8,243 bases of DNA, from contig JAMOVZ010000210.1 in assembly GCA_027061865.1 (NCBI GenBank), positions 1-8,243 on the forward strand, in the 5' to 3' direction. The notes beneath the pieces were generated by a model that worked only from the letters and a program-made list of their open reading frames with translations, was not told the DNA's origin and did no database searches. The stretch is from Desulfobacterales bacterium. GTDB taxonomy: Bacteria > Desulfobacterota > DSM-4660 > Desulfatiglandales > Desulfatiglandaceae. How positions within the stretch are numbered: the first letter of the stretch is position 1; each line of letters opens with the position of its first letter. Shown piece after piece: positions 5,788 to 8,243 of this stretch. A program made the translations under genes and the position numbers.

Positions 5788-7155
5788 CTATGCCGCATAC
5801 CTCAGGTAGGTGGTTACCAAGCCTAGGTATATAAGGAGCCCCAGGATATCGTTGGCCGTGGTCACCAACGGCCCTGTAGCAAGGGCTGGATCAATATTTA
5901 GCTTCTTGAAAATGATTGGCACGGCTGAGCCAATCAAGCCCGAATTGAGTACGATTAAAACCACTGCAATAGTTACAACAAGTCCTAACTCATAATTGGA
6001 CAGCCAAGTCCCTATCACAAGTCCTAGCATTATACCACAGACCAAACCATTTACTAACGCGACCTTCAAATCAATCCAGACTCTCTTTCCCAACTTGAAC
6101 ATGCTGATATCGCCGGTGGCAAGCCCCCTGACCACAATAATAGCGGCTTGCGACCCCGAACTGCCTCCCAGGGCCATTATTACAGGGAAAAAGAATGAAA
6201 GGGCGAGGATCTTTTGCAAGGAGGTCTCGAACCGGCTTATAACCAGAGCAGATATCAGTTCTCCGCCTATACACACTATCAACCATGGGAGCCTTGCCTT
6301 TGAGATCTTCAGGGTGGACTCCTCGGCAATCTCCTCATCTATGACACCCGCCATGTAAGAGATGTCCTCATCCACCTCCTCCTCAATCACGTCAATGATG
6401 TCATCATGGGTAATCCGGCCCACCAGGCGGCCCTTATCATCCACCACAGGGATATTGACCAGATCGTACTTCTTTACTAAGTGGACGACCTCTTCCTGGT
6501 CTGCGTTCACATTCACTGAGATCACATCAGGATTCATGATATCCCGGATCCTCTGATCCCGCGGATAGAGGAGCAGGTCTTTCAATGAAACCACACCAAC
6601 CAGTCTCCCTTGCCGGTCAACCACCCAAATATGATATAGGTTTTCCACCTCATCGGCCTTCTTTCTCAGGACCTCTATTGCATCTCCTATGGTGGCCTCG
6701 TCTAGGACCGAGACAAACTCGAGCCCCATTATCCCCCCTGCCGTATCCTCCTTGTAAGGCAGGAGCTTCCTTATCTCCTCTGAGACATCCTCTCTCAGTG
6801 TAGAGATAATCTCCTCAGCTCGTTCCGGGGGGAGGTCTCTTACCAAGTCGGCCGCATCATCAGAGTCCAGCTCTTCTACGATCTCCAGGATGTCTTCGGT
6901 ATCCAACTCTTCAAGCAGTTTGTCCTGAACCGGAGGCTCTATCTCCACCAATACCTCGCCTGCCTCTTCAGGCTCCAATATCTTGAAGATATAGAGGCGT
7001 TCATGCTGGTCCAGATGCTCGATAAGGTCCGCCAAGTCCGCCGGCCTCATCTCATCAACCAGTTTGGCCAAGGCCTCCTTGTCGTCCTTTTCAATGAGGC
7101 GTTTAACGGTCTCGAGGAGATCTTCATTTATCATCTTGGGTGCTTTTGCGGCCAA
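5788..7155 (-). CDS. mgtE: MgtE-type magnesium channel/transporter
   Basis: A protein of about 455 residues with the full MgtE plan: an acidic, leucine-rich helical N domain (roughly 10-130, with repeated Glu-Leu-Asp motifs), two CBS domains (roughly 140-255, PDVISVNVNADQEEVVHLV in the second), a linker helix, and five membrane segments from about 290 to the end. The pore region has FFFPVIMALGGSSGSQ, where many relatives have Gly-Asn before the Ser/Ala-Gly-x-Gln, and ATGPLVTTANDILG with the conserved aspartate near the ion path. It admits Mg2+, gated by Mg2+ binding to the cytosolic domains. No ATG is well placed. TTG at 7155 has GGAGG (7169-7165) nine bases upstream and is preferred over TTG at 7161 (three bases) or ATG at 7134 (no site). 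It follows the DHH gene by 15 bp, so they form an operon. Confidence 0.95.
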   Translation of the reverse strand: MAAKAPKMINEDLLETVKRLIEKDDKEALAKLVDEMRPADLADLIEHLDQHERLYIFKILEPEEAGEVLVEIEPPVQDKLLEELDTEDILEIVEELDSDDAADLVRDLPPERAEEIISTLREDVSEEIRKLLPYKEDTAGGIMGLEFVSVLDEATIGDAIEVLRKKADEVENLYHIWVVDRQGRLVGVVSLKDLLLYPRDQRIRDIMNPDVISVNVNADQEEVVHLVKKYDLVNIPVVDDKGRLVGRITHDDIIDVIEEEVDEDISYMAGVIDEEIAEESTLKISKARLPWLIVCIGGELISALVISRFETSLQKILALSFFFPVIMALGGSSGSQAAIIVVRGLATGDISMFKLGKRVWIDLKVALVNGLVCGIMLGLVIGTWLSNYELGLVVTIAVVLIVLNSGLIGSAVPIIFKKLNIDPALATGPLVTTANDILGLLIYLGLVTTYLRYAA

Positions 7156-7170
7156 ATCCAATTTCCTCCA

Positions 7171-8169
7171 TTAACGAATGGACTTTATCTGGGAGAGGAG
7201 AAATTTTTCCACGCTAATGTTCCCGTCTAAATGCGCCTCTAGGTTTTCTAAAGGAAACTCGGCCCTGGCAGCACTTGCATGCCCTCCCGCGCTTCCCCCA
7301 AAACGGCCAAAAAGCCGTTCTGCCAGCTTCCCGGCATTTCCCCTAAGCCCTGCATTTCTTATGATCACCACCACCTTGCCCTTGTGAAGCCCGGAGACAA
7401 AGGACCACGTGACCTCTGCAAGCCTCATAAAAAAATCAGCCACCATCACCAACCAGTCAGGCCGCTGCTCTCCTTCCATAAATACAAATGCAATATCTTT
7501 ATGGATAATAAGCCGATCCATGGCCTGCCTGTAGGTCTCAAGTGTCTTCACAGTCATCTCAGAGGATTCAATCTTCTTTATCACATTCATGTTTACGAAC
7601 TTGTAAAGATAGCGGAAGGCATTCACATCATTAGGGAGGGATTCGCGGACAAAATTGTCCGTATCGGTCTTGATCCCATAAAATAATGCAGTGGCCAGAG
7701 TAGTTGATGGTTTTATGCGGGCGGCCCTCAGGTACTCGGTCATTATGGTGGAATTGGCCCCATATTCTGGCCTGATATCCAGAAACTGGGCCTTTGTGGA
7801 TTCAAGGACGGGGTGGTGGTCGATAATTATGTCGAACTGGAACCGCTTAAGGATATCATTGTGATCGGGCTGGGAGTCCACCACCGCCCATTTGGTGATA
7901 AGGGATCGTTTCACATTCCGGATGTTTTCCTGCTTAATCTTGAGCAGCTTGATGAAGGCAAGGTTGTCTGCCCGTTCAATGGGATTGATGTGATAGATGA
8001 GAATCTTTTTGGCCTTTCTCCAAAAAAGCCTCTTTAACGCAAGGGCGCTTGCCATAGCATCGGGGTCTGCATTTATGACAATGGCAAGCACATCATCTCC
8101 CCCCACCACCTCCCACAGCCTCTTGCACTTCTCAACTGCGGAAATGGATTTTGGAAAGGGATGCTCCAT
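7171..8169 (-). CDS. DHH-family phosphoesterase (NrnA/RecJ-like)
   Basis: With the start at 8169 the protein has 332 residues. It shows the DHH core: motif I NADPDAMAS (33-41), motif II aspartate in VVDSQP (98), motif III IIDHHP with Asp117-His118-His119, and motif IV GIKTDTDNF (165-173). A C-terminal DHHA1 domain with GGSAGGHASAA (291-301) follows. Such proteins are Mn2+-dependent hydrolases acting on short oligonucleotides, pAp or cyclic-dinucleotide breakdown products; the substrate cannot be fixed here. The first metal-binding histidine of motif I (His-x-Asn-Pro-Asp in NrnA) appears replaced by valine (Val31). The start is uncertain: ATG at 8169 overlaps the stop of an upstream frame (TAATG), while ATG at 8208 would add 13 residues and overlap that frame by 40 bases. 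It forms an operon with mgtE. Confidence 0.88.
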   Translation of the reverse strand: MEHPFPKSISAVEKCKRLWEVVGGDDVLAIVINADPDAMASALALKRLFWRKAKKILIYHINPIERADNLAFIKLLKIKQENIRNVKRSLITKWAVVDSQPDHNDILKRFQFDIIIDHHPVLESTKAQFLDIRPEYGANSTIMTEYLRAARIKPSTTLATALFYGIKTDTDNFVRESLPNDVNAFRYLYKFVNMNVIKKIESSEMTVKTLETYRQAMDRLIIHKDIAFVFMEGEQRPDWLVMVADFFMRLAEVTWSFVSGLHKGKVVVIIRNAGLRGNAGKLAERLFGRFGGSAGGHASAARAEFPLENLEAHLDGNISVEKFLLSQIKSIR

Positions 8170-8243
8170 TATTCCGTTTCTGTTAGGAGACTTTTGAGCC
8201 TTTTGCATTTTGCTTCAATATCCTCTGCTAAAAGGATGTCAGA
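8169..8243 (-). CDS. C-terminal tail of an unidentified upstream gene (partial)
   Basis: An open frame enters from the window edge and runs 24 codons to TAA (8171-8169). It begins SDILLAEDIEAK and is rich in charged residues, as in a helical C-terminus. Its stop overlaps the ATG at 8169 of the phosphoesterase (TAATG), a common arrangement in operons. The product cannot be recognised from so short a piece, and chance is not excluded. Confidence 0.4.
   Translation of the reverse strand, partial: SDILLAEDIEAKCKRLKSLLTETE

Overview
The window looks like chromosomal DNA of a strictly anaerobic deltaproteobacterium (Desulfobacterota), a sulfate reducer or syntroph that degrades aromatic or dicarboxylic acids. 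The main reasons are a glutaryl-CoA dehydrogenase of the apparent non-decarboxylating type next to the carboxyltransferase subunit of glutaconyl-CoA decarboxylase, a heterodisulfide-reductase-like iron-sulfur protein, and a TusA/Dsr-type sulfur-relay cassette. The species cannot be named from sequence reading alone.

Layout. At 49-1103 (+) lies a compact cassette of four small genes: a TusA-like sulfur carrier, two DsrE/DsrF-fold proteins, and a 57-residue TusB/DsrH-like protein whose start overlaps the preceding stop (ATGA). Converging on it, at 2489-1188 (-), is one 433-codon gene interrupted by a single in-frame TGA. It encodes an HdrC-HdrB-like fusion with two 4Fe-4S motifs followed by a CCG domain. 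The TGA sits exactly where a Pro-Glu-Cys-Gly-His motif is expected, and a hairpin fitting the bacterial SECIS consensus starts a few bases after it. I therefore read it as a selenoprotein (Sec231), not as two genes. A rho-independent terminator for this gene is at 1131-1161.

A 276-bp divergent spacer (2490-2765) holds a near-perfect palindrome and candidate promoters. To its right (+) are the acyl-CoA dehydrogenase (2766-3929) and gcdA (3953-5686), 23 bp apart and closed by a strong terminator (5751-5785). The dehydrogenase has Val-Glu-Gly where decarboxylating glutaryl-CoA dehydrogenases have Tyr-Glu-Gly. That fits a two-step route, glutaryl-CoA to glutaconyl-CoA to crotonyl-CoA, with decarboxylation by a sodium-pumping enzyme. 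The biotin-carrier and membrane subunits of that pump are not in the window.

The right end (-) is a separate operon: the tail of an unidentified gene, a DHH-family phosphoesterase (8169-7171) and an MgtE-type magnesium channel (7155-5788).

How they may work together (inference): the dehydrogenase must pass electrons through an electron-transfer flavoprotein to a redox partner. The divergent Sec-containing HdrCB-like protein is a natural candidate for part of that chain, or for a thiol/disulfide link to the neighbouring sulfur-relay cassette.
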